64,000 bases of DNA from Amblyomma americanum (taxonomy: Eukaryota > Arthropoda > Arachnida > Ixodida > Ixodidae), in contig NC_135505.1 in assembly GCF_052857255.1 (NCBI RefSeq), positions 53,928,792-53,992,791 of the forward strand. Reading direction: 5' to 3'. The number at the start of each line of letters is the position of its first letter. Position 1 is the first letter of the stretch. The translations under genes were made by a program, and so were the position numbers. A model generated the notes under the pieces. The model was not told the origin of the DNA and made no database searches. It saw nothing but the letters and a program-made list of their open reading frames with translations. Positions 22,861 to 32,225 of the stretch are shown in pieces.

Positions 22861-23570
22861 TGAGCAAAATAGTGCGGTGTCTGATCGCAGCTGGCCTAGC
22901 GCGAGCGCTCCGCCGCGCGGCACTTCTCGCTCATCGTCTTCTACGCAGTGCAAAACCATGCTTTTGCACCGAGTGTCGAAGCGCTAGCAAGCGCAAGCGT
23001 AAATCTGTTGTGATATCTGGTGCCATTTTTATTTAGCACGGCACGCGAGTACTAAACGCACATAAAGACAACGAGAACAACACTTGTCATGCAGGATATA
23101 GGCCCTGCTTTTTTGGCGCCGCATTATAGCTGCAGCAACCGCAGGCGGACTGCCTCCGCTCACATCCCTATATAGCCGCATACAAATAGCGCGTGTGAAT
23201 ACAGATCATTAGCAGAGAAACGCAGAGCGGGACTCACCGGCCATGCGATTCATCCAGGCTTAGTAAAACGGCGCAGGAGTCTTCGTTCCTTTTACAGATG
23301 ACAAGACGTCGCAGCACTGTTTTTCTTCATGGCTTACCCGTTGAAACTCGCCAATGTTGACAGGCCGAAATCCAGGTCGTTGGCTTCCAAAACACACTCC
23401 TGCTCACCTTCCTATTGAATGAGTTCTTCACACGTGTCCGCCGTACAAGCACTCAAGCAATGCCTCAAAGAGGCAAATAATACAAAACACGACGCGTCGG
23501 TTGCACTGCAATGGCGCCGACGGCTACGCTTTCGTGTCGGTGAAAAATTTCAACCGACAAAAAAACTTGT
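22861..23570. promoter_or_regulatory. CpG-rich island-like interval
   Basis: Local GC and CpG density rise sharply compared with the flanks (for example GCGCGAGCGCTCCGCCGCGC near 22898). No convincing coding frame is present. It could be a promoter for the minus-strand exon candidates at 19.6-20.0 kb. That is inference from composition only. Confidence 0.3.
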
Positions 23571-23739
23571 TTTTTAAACCATGAATATTTATATTATCTT
23601 CACAACAAAGACACTGCATTTATTTTAAATTATTTTTAGATTATTTAGGAATACTAAAGCGCTTTCAGTTACTTTTTCTGGCATGTGGTTTGTAGAAGCT
23701 GCGATCCTGTGATCCCCTGAAGTGGCCCGGATGCCCTAG

Positions 23740-23773
23740 CAGACGACGCAGCAGACGACGAAGCAGACGACGG
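23740..23773 (+). repeat. Three 12-bp GCAGACGACG repeats
   Basis: Three near-identical units of GCAGACGACGMA in tandem. They encode an acidic run if translated in the frame of the following hypothetical ORF. Confidence 0.7.
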
Positions 23774-23783
23774 TGTGGACAGA

Positions 23784-24071
23784 ATGCAATTTCGTTTGAT
23801 GCCAGATAAAATCACTAAGCTGCGACAAAATCAGCGAAGAAAAGCGCCGTATCTCAAGCTGGCGAATATCGTGGATAAGTTGAACGCAATTGGCACGATG
23901 GAGAGTAGCTGCGATGCATTAATTTACGCGACACTGGCGCGCTCACCGGAGATCATGAAACTTAACAGCTTAATCGGTGACCAGTACAAGCGGATTGCTT
24001 TGATATCAACTGCGTTACGAAACTACGTCGATACTAGCGTCTCACTTCAGCTAATATGCAACAGCGGCTAG
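23784..24071 (+). CDS. Hypothetical 95-aa protein
   Basis: ATG at 23784 opens a 95-codon frame ending TAG at 24069-24071: MQFRLMPDKITKLRQ... then KLANIVDKLNAIG and LIGDQYKRIALISTALRN. The frame is also open upstream through a 12-bp repeat encoding an acidic DD(A/E)A stretch (about 23740-23772). Composition is balanced and helical with good codon variety, unlike the AT-rich surroundings. No family is recognised. It could be a small gene, an exon, or a chance frame in GC-richer DNA. Confidence 0.3.
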   Translation: MQFRLMPDKITKLRQNQRRKAPYLKLANIVDKLNAIGTMESSCDALIYATLARSPEIMKLNSLIGDQYKRIALISTALRNYVDTSVSLQLICNSG

Positions 24072-26750
24072 CACTCGCCGCATCCTGGTCACGTGTAGTT
24101 TAACAAGCAAGAGCCCACTAGCGCATCGAAGCAGCCGTGTTTTCGAGTTCGTATCGTTACGATAAATACGAGCTGTTTCGGCACGTACTAGAATTGAAGT
24201 TCTCAGCCTGTGCGTCACGGACGGTGACGATGGCGTAGCGGACGATCTTAACTAAGACTCGCCGCAACGCAGCCGATAACCCAAGCATATGAGCGTTAAA
24301 GGTTGTTCACCAGTACTGCAAATGTGGGCATAAAGTATCGCTCAGTCGCAGCGCCAGTCGCTCGCTTCTCGATTTTCCAGCCTTCCGAGTGAAGGTAGCA
24401 AGCTGTTGAGCCAATCAGTGAGCCAGCCGGAGTGAGCGAGGCGAGCTTTCGGGAACGACGCCGCCCGCGGGCGCGCCGGGCAATGAACTACGTGCTACCC
24501 CCTGGCTGCCCTAGTCGTCGCAACGCCTAGCCGGTTTCACATCGATGCAGCAGCTGAGTGCACTTCGAAACTGGCTAGCGCTGAGGTGCTGCTCTCGTCA
24601 TCGTTTTACTGTGCACCTCGTCTCATAGTAAAACAAAGATATGCTCGGTTTCTGCGACACCTTCAGGAGCGGAGCCAGCTGAGGCCAGGGGAGCCGCGAT
24701 TGAGCAGCAGCAATTAAAGGCGCCGTGGGAAGACATTTGTTTGTATTCCTGTTATCGCTTCTACCAATGACTCAATATTGGCTAACGATACTCCATCCGA
24801 CGGCTTAGTATGGACTTGAACAAACATTACTATGGCATTTTTCTGACGCTGGCGGCCGGTATTCAGGCTTGCATGCCGCGCCCGTACGTTATCATGTCGC
24901 TCAACTGTATGGCCGTGGTGCACATCAAAACCCCCAGACATCCTCCTTTTCGCTCAGATTGTCATAGTACACAGTCACACTGGGACCAGAGCAGTTTAGA
25001 GGACTGAGCGCGGGTGCACAGGAGCTAGACTGTGTCAAAGCAGGCGAAACTCTTTAAAGCGCGCGGTTGACGTCAGTCCCAATACTTTATTCTCATTTCG
25101 ACCGAGAATCAAATCGGTTCAAACTCGCCGGCCGCCGCATTTCACCTTCGCCTGCATACGCTGCTGTCTATATATAGCGACATTTTCGTGTCACCGTCAT
25201 GAAATTTTCAGTGAAGGCAATGAACGACGTCGTAAAGTATTTTTTTTTGCTATTTTATGATAAGCACCACGTCACTGCCGCTAAAAAAAATTCTCCGCCA
25301 ACACTGCATCAGCGTTTGACTTAAGAGCGTTAGCTACGAGAGCTTCAAGTGTTTAGATCGGGGTGCTAGATCGGGGTGCTCAGCAAACGTGGAGAAGACA
25401 AAATTACAAACATCTGAGGGCGTTTCGTTTCGGAAACATTCGTTCTAAGATACAAGCAGCGTCATCTACTTCAAAGATTTTGCACTACTATTGCGATTTA
25501 CAGTCACCTTCGCTATATCCGGTATGTTCCTCCTTATATATCAGTTAACGAATTTTATAGACGTGTGCATTACAACAAGACGAATTGTTTGACCGCATCC
25601 GGAACCCTCTGCGACAAACGATTATGCCTTCTGGCTGTCTGGAAGTCCCCGGAATGCACGGTTTGGGGGCGAAAAAGTCGTCGGTGCGAATCCCACACAT
25701 ATTTTGGGCTTCATCTAAATATTTATTTTATCCTCAGGAACATGATAAGACAAATGACACCCCTTCGATCGTTATGCGTCAAACTGGCGGCCCCCAAATT
25801 TGATGCAAATGGGGTCTCCGGGGTTCCACTTCGATAGCCGCTATACTGGCATATGTAAAACGGATCGAAGGTATCTGTGACAACTGAGGCTCTACGCGCC
25901 CGCTGTTGCTATGTGATAGAGTGTGGTAACTGTCTTGGCCAATTTGACCTTCCCTGCAGACAGACGTGTCCTTGACAAACGTAAGTAGTAAGAGCTGACG
26001 CTCTTAAAACTGTAACGCGGAAAAATAATATCGGGGTTGCTTTGAACATTTATACAGAGAACTGCGTGCATGTACACACATGCTGCCTTTGTGTAGCCGG
26101 ATGGTTATGGCGAGTAATTATCCCTGATTGACGATTAACGACATTCTTTTCCGCGACGCATAGAAGTGTCCTTGACCTTTTCTGCGCATGCAGTAGTAGC
26201 GGTACATTATGTTACATGGCTTGAACATGTCACAGAAGCAGAGAGGACACTGACTTTCAGTAGCGCCATTCGACTTGCGCACACCGATTGGTGTGCAGGC
26301 GCTGTCGTGGCTGCAGCTACATGCCGCCACCGCAAGCGCGTGCGGATACGCAGGCACCGCTGGCTTCGTCGCTTGTGCATTACAGCTTTTTGGGCTTTCA
26401 AAGCCGCATTATACTCTTGAGCATGCACTACTTTCGTCACATTGCCATGTGGGAACAGAAGGGAATTAGGTGAGTGCTCGAGCAGTGCCTCTCCTCTAAG
26501 CCAATTCTGGTTCGGTGAAAGAGCCAGGTCGCGGGAAGCGAGTTGAAAACTCGATTCGCCAATGTGAATGAGGACTTCATTTCGATCGGTGCCCGTCACC
26601 AACAGACCAGAGCACCTCGCATCCTCTTCGCGACTGGCCACAGTAAACGCGCTTTGAAGCATCTTTGGTCAATTTGATTCTATCGCTGTCACACGACAGC
26701 ACGACAGTATTTCTAGAATTCTGCAGTAAAACAATTACCCTCACCAGGAA
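24072..26750. other. GC-variable sequence without recognised gene
   Basis: Includes another CpG-rich patch at about 24400-24560 (CGCCCGCGGGCGCGCCGGGC). Short frames at 24810-25007, 25363-25837 and 26166-26662 show no known domain. A TATATATAG motif lies at about 25170. Nothing supports a specific gene. Confidence 0.4.
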
Positions 26751-26751
26751 T

Positions 26752-27260
26752 ATGTCGTATGACACATCCCACGATAGGTATCTATCGCGCGGCATAATCC
26801 ACGACAGGTATCTGTCGCGCGACTCATCCCACGACAGGTATCTGTCGCGCGGCATATCCAACGACGAGCTGTTGTGTCGCGCGACAGGCCGCACGACAGG
26901 TACTTTTGTCGCGTGAAAAGAGGCGCGATAGAAGTCTGTCGCGCGACTAAACCCACGACAGGCAACTTTGCTGAGGCACGCAATCTCTGTCGCGCGGCAC
27001 GCCTCCCTCTGTCGCGCGACAGTACCTGCGACAGAAACCTGTCGCGTGACAAATGCTGCGACAAGGACCTTCTTCGCACGACAAAATGCAGGAAAGATGT
27101 CTGTCGTGCGGCAGAACCTACTACAAACAACTTGGTCGCGCGAAAGAACCCACGACACGAAGCTTGTCGCACCACACAAAGCACGACAAGACAGCTTGTC
27201 TTGCGACACAAAATTGTGTCGCGCGACAGATGCGCGACAAAAAATTTTGTCGTGCGTTTT
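26752..27260. repeat. 30-33 bp tandem array of short inverted repeats (CGACAG...CTGTCG)
   Basis: About sixteen degenerate units, spaced 30 bp at the left side and drifting to 30-33 bp. A typical unit is CCACGACAGGTATCTGTCGC followed by GCGRC. Each unit is a small hairpin (CGACAG / CTGTCG) separated by GCGCG-rich linkers. Because the left part has a period of 30, minus-strand translation gives a 10-residue RDRYLSW repeat; this is not taken as a gene. The array ends within about 20 bp of the point where the split LINE resumes. Confidence 0.85.
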
Positions 27261-27280
27261 AATCGGGGTCCGTACGCTGT

Positions 27281-28380
27281 ACTGCTGTCGTATCCTCCAC
27301 AACGGCTGAAAGTGTTACTATTAAGGCGGCTTTACGGAAGTTAGGGTCTTGTCCGGCTCAACCTGTTGTCATCCTAACTGATTCAAAATCTGCCCTTCAG
27401 AGGTTAGAGTGCGGATTCCCTACTGACGCTTTGTCTCTATGCTATCTGCGCTTGGTGCAGAATCTGCACTGCAGAGGCTTTACTCTACATTTTCAATGGG
27501 TGCCCTCTGACATAGGATTCAGCGGTAATGAGGTGGCAGAGAATCTCGCCCATAAAGCCCAAGGATTTAATCAAAAAAAGTACCTCAAGTTGGAAAAAGT
27601 CTCTCCAGGAAAACGGTGCTCGATCATTTCAGTACCCTGTGGAGTGCGTCCCACAAGCCATATGTGACCAAGGGACTGAGAAGATCTCAGGCGACCCTTT
27701 TACATCGAATTCACAAGGCCTCTGCTCGCACTCCTCCATGGTTGTCTAAGACGGGCATAGCATCGTCTCAGCTTTGCTCTTTATGTGGTGTGTGCGGGGA
27801 TATCGAACATTAGGTTATGTACTTCCCAGAGCACAACGCGGAAAGATATGTGATGTTCGCTTCCTTCAAGAAGACAGTAACGCGTCACAGTACAGTTCAG
27901 AACATTGTCTACCCGAGTGGAATGCAGATATTCAGAAGGGAGGCTGCACGCCTTCTCTTAACATTTCTGCAGGACACGGATCTTGTTTCTAAATGGTGAG
28001 AGCAGGAACGGACTATAGCCTACTGTGATTGAATGTGTGCGTAGATAGTGTCTTCCGGAGTGGACTACGTTATACTGTGAGTGAATGTGTGTATGGATTG
28101 TAGCACTACAATGGCCTATGTTCTACTGTGACTGAATATGTGCATAGATGGTGACTTCTGGAGTGGACTGCGATGTGGACTGTGTGGATTGATAGTGTGC
28201 ATAGATGGTGACTGTGGGAGAGCATGTGTGCTATTACAAGAGACTGTGCGCATAGCGGGGTAGATGCGACAGGCTTTAAAGACATTGTTAATTTAGAAGG
28301 GATGCTACGGTGGAGCAATTGCCGGCAGATAAGGCAAGGTTAACCCCACCTGGAGCATTTAACAACTCAACTCAACTCAG
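27281..28380 (+). pseudogene. LINE, 3' part: RNase H remainder, C-terminus and CAACT tail
   Basis: Resumes at TAVVSSTTAESVTIKAALRK, the RNase H helix with the catalytic Glu. It continues LTDSKSALQRL (27372-27405) and FQWVPSDIGFSGNEVAENLA (27497-27555), where the usual H in 'PSHxG' is D. After a frame change: SASHKPYVTKGLRRSQATLL, CSLCGVCGDIEH (27777-27812) and a final LLLTFLQDTDLVSKW ending TGA at 27997-27999. The 3' UTR holds about four diverged copies of a 52-bp repeat (28,005-28,200) and ends with an ACAACTCAACTCAACTCAG tail at about 28,380. Content is exactly complementary to the LINE part ending at 14,650. Confidence 0.82.
28005..28230 (+). repeat. About 52-bp tandem repeat in a LINE 3' UTR
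   Basis: Copies begin TACTGTGA.TGAATGTGTG at 28021, about 28073 and 28124, with a more diverged copy after. It lies between the LINE stop codon and the CAACT tail. Confidence 0.7.
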
Positions 28381-28384
28381 CCGA

Positions 28385-29090
28385 CAGCTTGAGACCTCGA
28401 GTTTTCTCGTACCGTGCGCCGCATTCAAGAGAAGTATTACCGGCCCCTACTGTCTGCCGATGCCGCACACTATGTGAAAACGTGCCGAGATTGTCAGCAT
28501 CGAAAGCCCCTTCCCACTCCACGTGCAGGATTTCTGAACCATATTCAACCCCCCTCAAAGCCACTCCAGCAGGTCCACATGGGTTTGGCGCTTTCGCGTA
28601 GTCAGCGTCTCAAAATAAGTGAATTATTTTAGCAACCGGCTATCTGACGTGCTAAGTCGAGGCAAACGCCCTATCGTGCGAAAAGTGAAGAAATTTTTAG
28701 GGGTGCGCATTCTTCGGCACGGTGCCCCAGATGAGCTCATCACATAGAAAGGAACAGCGTTCTCAGCGGAACTGACGCAAGCTATCCTGCGCTACAGCCA
28801 AACAAACCACTGGAGGAAAACTGCAAACCTTTCGCAGGTCAGCGGACTGGCGGAGCGCCTGAACAAAACTATCGCTGTCATGCTCGCGGTGTATGTCGAT
28901 GCCAAGCACAATACATTGGACGTCAGCCTCCCTTACATCGTCTTCTCCTACAACACCACAGCGCTGAAGACCACTCAGATGATTCCTTTTAGGCCCGTCT
29001 ATGCCACGGTGACCACGACCACGCTAGATGCTATGCTGCCCAACGTTACCGAAGAAATCAGAGCGCAGAAGGCCGAAAAGTTACCCCGTA
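28385..29090 (+). pseudogene. Gypsy integrase remnant
   Basis: Ty3/gypsy integrase. The C-x2-C half of the HHCC zinc domain is present (RRIQEKYYRPLLSADAAHYV, then KTCRDCQHRK, 28411-28510). The catalytic core is partly readable: HGAPDELIT at about 28720 is followed by TAG where the second catalytic Asp of T-D-x-G-T-A-F should be. The catalytic Glu segment LAERLNKTIAVMLAVYVD (28850-28905) and LPYIVFSYNTTALKTTQM (28930-28985) remain. It begins only a few bases after the CAACT tail of the LINE, so that LINE inserted just 5' of, or within, the integrase region. It is the third piece of the gypsy copy seen at 3.4 and 11.8 kb. Confidence 0.72.
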
Positions 29091-29159
29091 GCGGACCAAA
29101 GACCAGCAACGAGAGCGACGACAAGCTACGAGTCCAAGGAGCGAGACAAGGGCTTAAGG

Positions 29160-30550
29160 AAGCGAGAGAACTAGGTTGCACAACCGAGAGCCGAGGTGAA
29201 AGAGTAGTTATTCAGAGGCAGAGAGTAAGGCGGCTGTTTGAGCGGATGTTTGACCTTCAATAATTTCGCGAGCAGTGTTTTGAAGGCCGAGTGCGAAGAG
29301 AGACTGAATGGACGTAGACTACGAGAGCCCAAGAGCCACCTTGTATACTCGGCGAAGAAGTACGTCGAGGCGATCGAATTCCGAGGGTGTGAGCGCCAGG
29401 TACGGGGTAACATACTCAGAAAGGCTGAGAAAAAGGGCCTGCATCAAGCGAGTTCAGTCTTGTTCGGGAGGGCTGGAGCAATGATGGAGAATACGGCTGA
29501 AAAGACCCAGAAGCTGCGGGATCGTGGTGCGAAGTCCGCTCGGGGAGACCTCCCAGCGGCCGTCGTCTGCTTGAAGATGCATGCCGAGGACGCGAAAGTG
29601 GAGTACCAGTGGAATGTGTTCAGCGTGCAATTCAAGGTCGATTGGAGGAGTTCGAGGTGACCGAAAACGGGAGCGGTGGCCCACGAGCAGTAGCTGTAAC
29701 TTATACGGAAAACAAAACAAACTGTGAGACTCCAAATAAGCAAAAAGGCCTCGAGCTCTGCCTGCAAGCTGTCTTGGATATATCCGTCAGAACCTGACGA
29801 GACCCAGAATGGGACATCGTCAGCGTAGAAAGCGTGATGAAGACCGAGGAAAGCAGAAAAAGATTTCGGAAGGCCTGGCAGAGCGATATTAAGAAAGAGG
29901 GGGGGGGGGAGATTTCTGAGCCACGCGGAGTGCCGTGGGTCGTTAGGGTGAAAGAGAGGGAACGAAGGGAGCCGATGCCGACCATCCGATTTCGGTCGGA
30001 AAGGAATGCGCACACATAAGCTGGGTACGGGCCCCGCTGTCAATTGCTGTAAGACCTTCCCGAATCGTGGTGCGGGAAACGTGATCTAACGTGGCGTGCA
30101 GATCGTGAGCGAACCGCCCGGGTGACATGAGGGGTGACCGATTCGAGAATGTGAAGTTCTATTTGAAGAACATCCTGATAATAAAGGATTCCACAAAGGG
30201 TTCAAGACGACGCTGTACAGCATTTTCAAAGCGCTTTGTCAGGCAGGAAGTTGGGCAGGTGGATGATTGGGAACCGTGATTAGCTTACCAAGTTTAGGAA
30301 TGAGCAGCACGGCAGATTTCGCCACTCCGCAGGAGTGCCGACCGCACAGTGGTCCGTAAGTTCGGTAACAGATTCTGCGTCGAGCTTATGGAGGAGCGTG
30401 TAAGTCACCTGGCTGCGAAGAATGACGAAGCGAGGCGATGACGTCTGTGATTTCGTCTGGCGTGAAGGGGCGTCGAGATTGGTGTTGGCGGCCCCAAGGC
30501 GGACTGCCTTGGGGCCGGACGCTGCGCGGACTGCCGTTGTCACTACGTGG
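29160..30550 (-). pseudogene. Minus-strand LINE reverse transcriptase remnant
   Basis: On the minus strand the order is 5' to 3' from 30,550. A DAPFTPDEI-like start and VTYTLLHKLDAESVTEL lie at 30.44-30.37 kb. IPKLGK lies near 30.29 kb. MCAFLSDRNRMVGIGSL at about 29,990 is followed by GTPRGSEIS (motif B) and HAFYADDVPFWVSSGSDGYI (motif C, intact YADD, about 29,775-29,840). RVLGMHLQADDGRW lies near 29.6 kb. WRSHPRNSIASTYFFAEYTR at 29.37 kb corresponds to the RT thumb. The coding runs through all three minus frames. The 5' part (endonuclease) and RNase H are not seen. An 11-bp G run lies at 29899-29909. Confidence 0.7.
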
Positions 30551-31865
30551 CAATTTTCAGTGCTGGGTTATTCTTTATTACAGGCAGTTTGGGGTTTTAT
30601 GGGATTGAAAGAAGGGGTTAAGGCGCCGTTTGTATAACACATCACGACAAAGCATTGCATTATCTTTCACTGGTGCGACTGTCAGCATCAGCACTGTGCT
30701 TTTGTTTCGACAACTTTAGTGAATGGATCTCGGTGGCGCTGGCACTGAGCTTTTGTGTAGTCGCCGAATTAGTATTACGATTATCCTGCAATGTATTTAT
30801 CCTGTGAGCAGAATGTATATTATTACAATTGAATTCTGAATCCTAACCTTTTCGCGTATTCCTGCATGGTACTGTTCAGGCGTTCACCGGCTCTGCGGCT
30901 GGTACCACCCTTGTAATTTTCTTTCACGCAGCACAGAGAGGGTCTGGGAAATGATTTATGGCGCATTACGATTGACAGACATATCCAATCACAACGAAGG
31001 TGGAGGAATGCATGAGGCACAGCCTGCATGCAATGTGGGTAGGGCTCGATTAGGCCGGTGAGAGGTGCTCGTGCTAATATGATCCCGGGTGTGTGTGCGC
31101 ACTGAAGGAACGCGACACGGGCAACATGAGGCACGTGCAAGTGCTCGTCATGTGATCTGTTGCAACCAAAATGGCAGTGTTGAAGATAAAATTGAGGCCG
31201 AAATAAAATTGTTCAGAAGGCGCTTATAAAGAAAGGCAAACCTGCCATGCATTCTGCTGCCACAATTATACAAATTTTCGCCCGTGTTTTTGCGATGAGC
31301 GAGCTGCTTTCCTTCACAACTAACAATTAGAAACGGGAGCATTTTTGAGCGAGAAACAGTTTATGAATGCAATATTTTAATATAATGTAATATATTAGTC
31401 CAAAAATGAGTATATGCGACAACCACGCCGCGACAGGCGATTTTTTTTTTGGCTATTAGAAGAAGAAGAGTTTATTTCCACCATGTGCAGTATACAGATG
31501 GAGGACGACGGAAAAAAGCCGTCAATAGGCGGCTTGACGAGTCTGTCGCCCCAGCATTTTTGCTATCGTCAAAAGCGTGTCCCAATAGTTATCTGAAGCA
31601 GTCTCATCTGCTCAGTGCGATCGATAAAAACATGTTAATAGAAACTTTTTGTTACACATCACAAAAATGTACATTACGTTCGATATTTTCATAAGAGTAT
31701 CCTATAATTTTTCAACATTCAAAATTTTTGTCCCACAATGTTCAACAAGCTAAACTGGTCTGCTATTTCATATATTAAATACGTATTATGAAGTCATGAT
31801 CTACACTATAAGAAATTTTTCATCTTTTTGGACAAAAAGTTGGGCCCTTGGGGACGAGCTACATT
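30551..31865. other. Unique AT-rich sequence, no recognised gene
   Basis: No domain or repeat family is recognised. Short frames on both strands have no informative motif. Confidence 0.5.
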
Positions 31866-31867
31866 GC

Positions 31868-32225
31868 CACAACCATTACTCCTATTTAAGACTAACGGTA
31901 GAGAGATCAACTGTTAGTCTTGCTGCAATTGCTCCTGAAAGACCAATTGTTAGCCTTCGTGCATGCTTCCCAGGGAGAAAGTGTTTATCCAAAGGGATAA
32001 ACTGTGTGTCCTGCAGTTGCTCCTTCAGAGACTAATAGTTAGCCTCAACAGATGCTCCTCGAAGGGCTAACTGTTTATCCCAAGAGATAAACTGTGTGCC
32101 CCGAAGTTGATCCTTCAGAGACTAACAGTTAGCATCAAGATATGCTCCTCCAAGGGCTAACTGTTTATCCCAAGGAATAAACTGTGTGTCCTGCAGTTGC
32201 TCCTCCATGGACCAACTGATAATGT
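31868..32225. repeat. 90-bp tandem array of paired hairpins
   Basis: ACTAAYAGTTAG/ACCAATTGTTAG blocks start at 31942, 32031, 32121 and 32211, a period of 89-90 bp. Within each unit AACAGTTAGC pairs with GCTAACTGTT about 20 bp downstream, and GTTTATC pairs with GATAAAC around a CCAAGA loop. Each 90-bp unit can thus form two stem-loops. A related inverted pair (GACTAAC / GTTAGTC) flanks the left end at about 31890-31920. Confidence 0.85.

Noticed and set aside
26752..27260. CRISPR-like array
   Set aside because: The spacing is regular (30-33 bp), but there is no alternation of a conserved repeat with unique spacers; the units themselves diverge. The window is eukaryotic and no cas genes are present.
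26577..27302. 241-codon minus-strand protein with a 10-residue RDRYLSW repeat
   Set aside because: The frame is open only because the underlying array has a 30-bp period. The other frames through the array are also open and equally repetitive.
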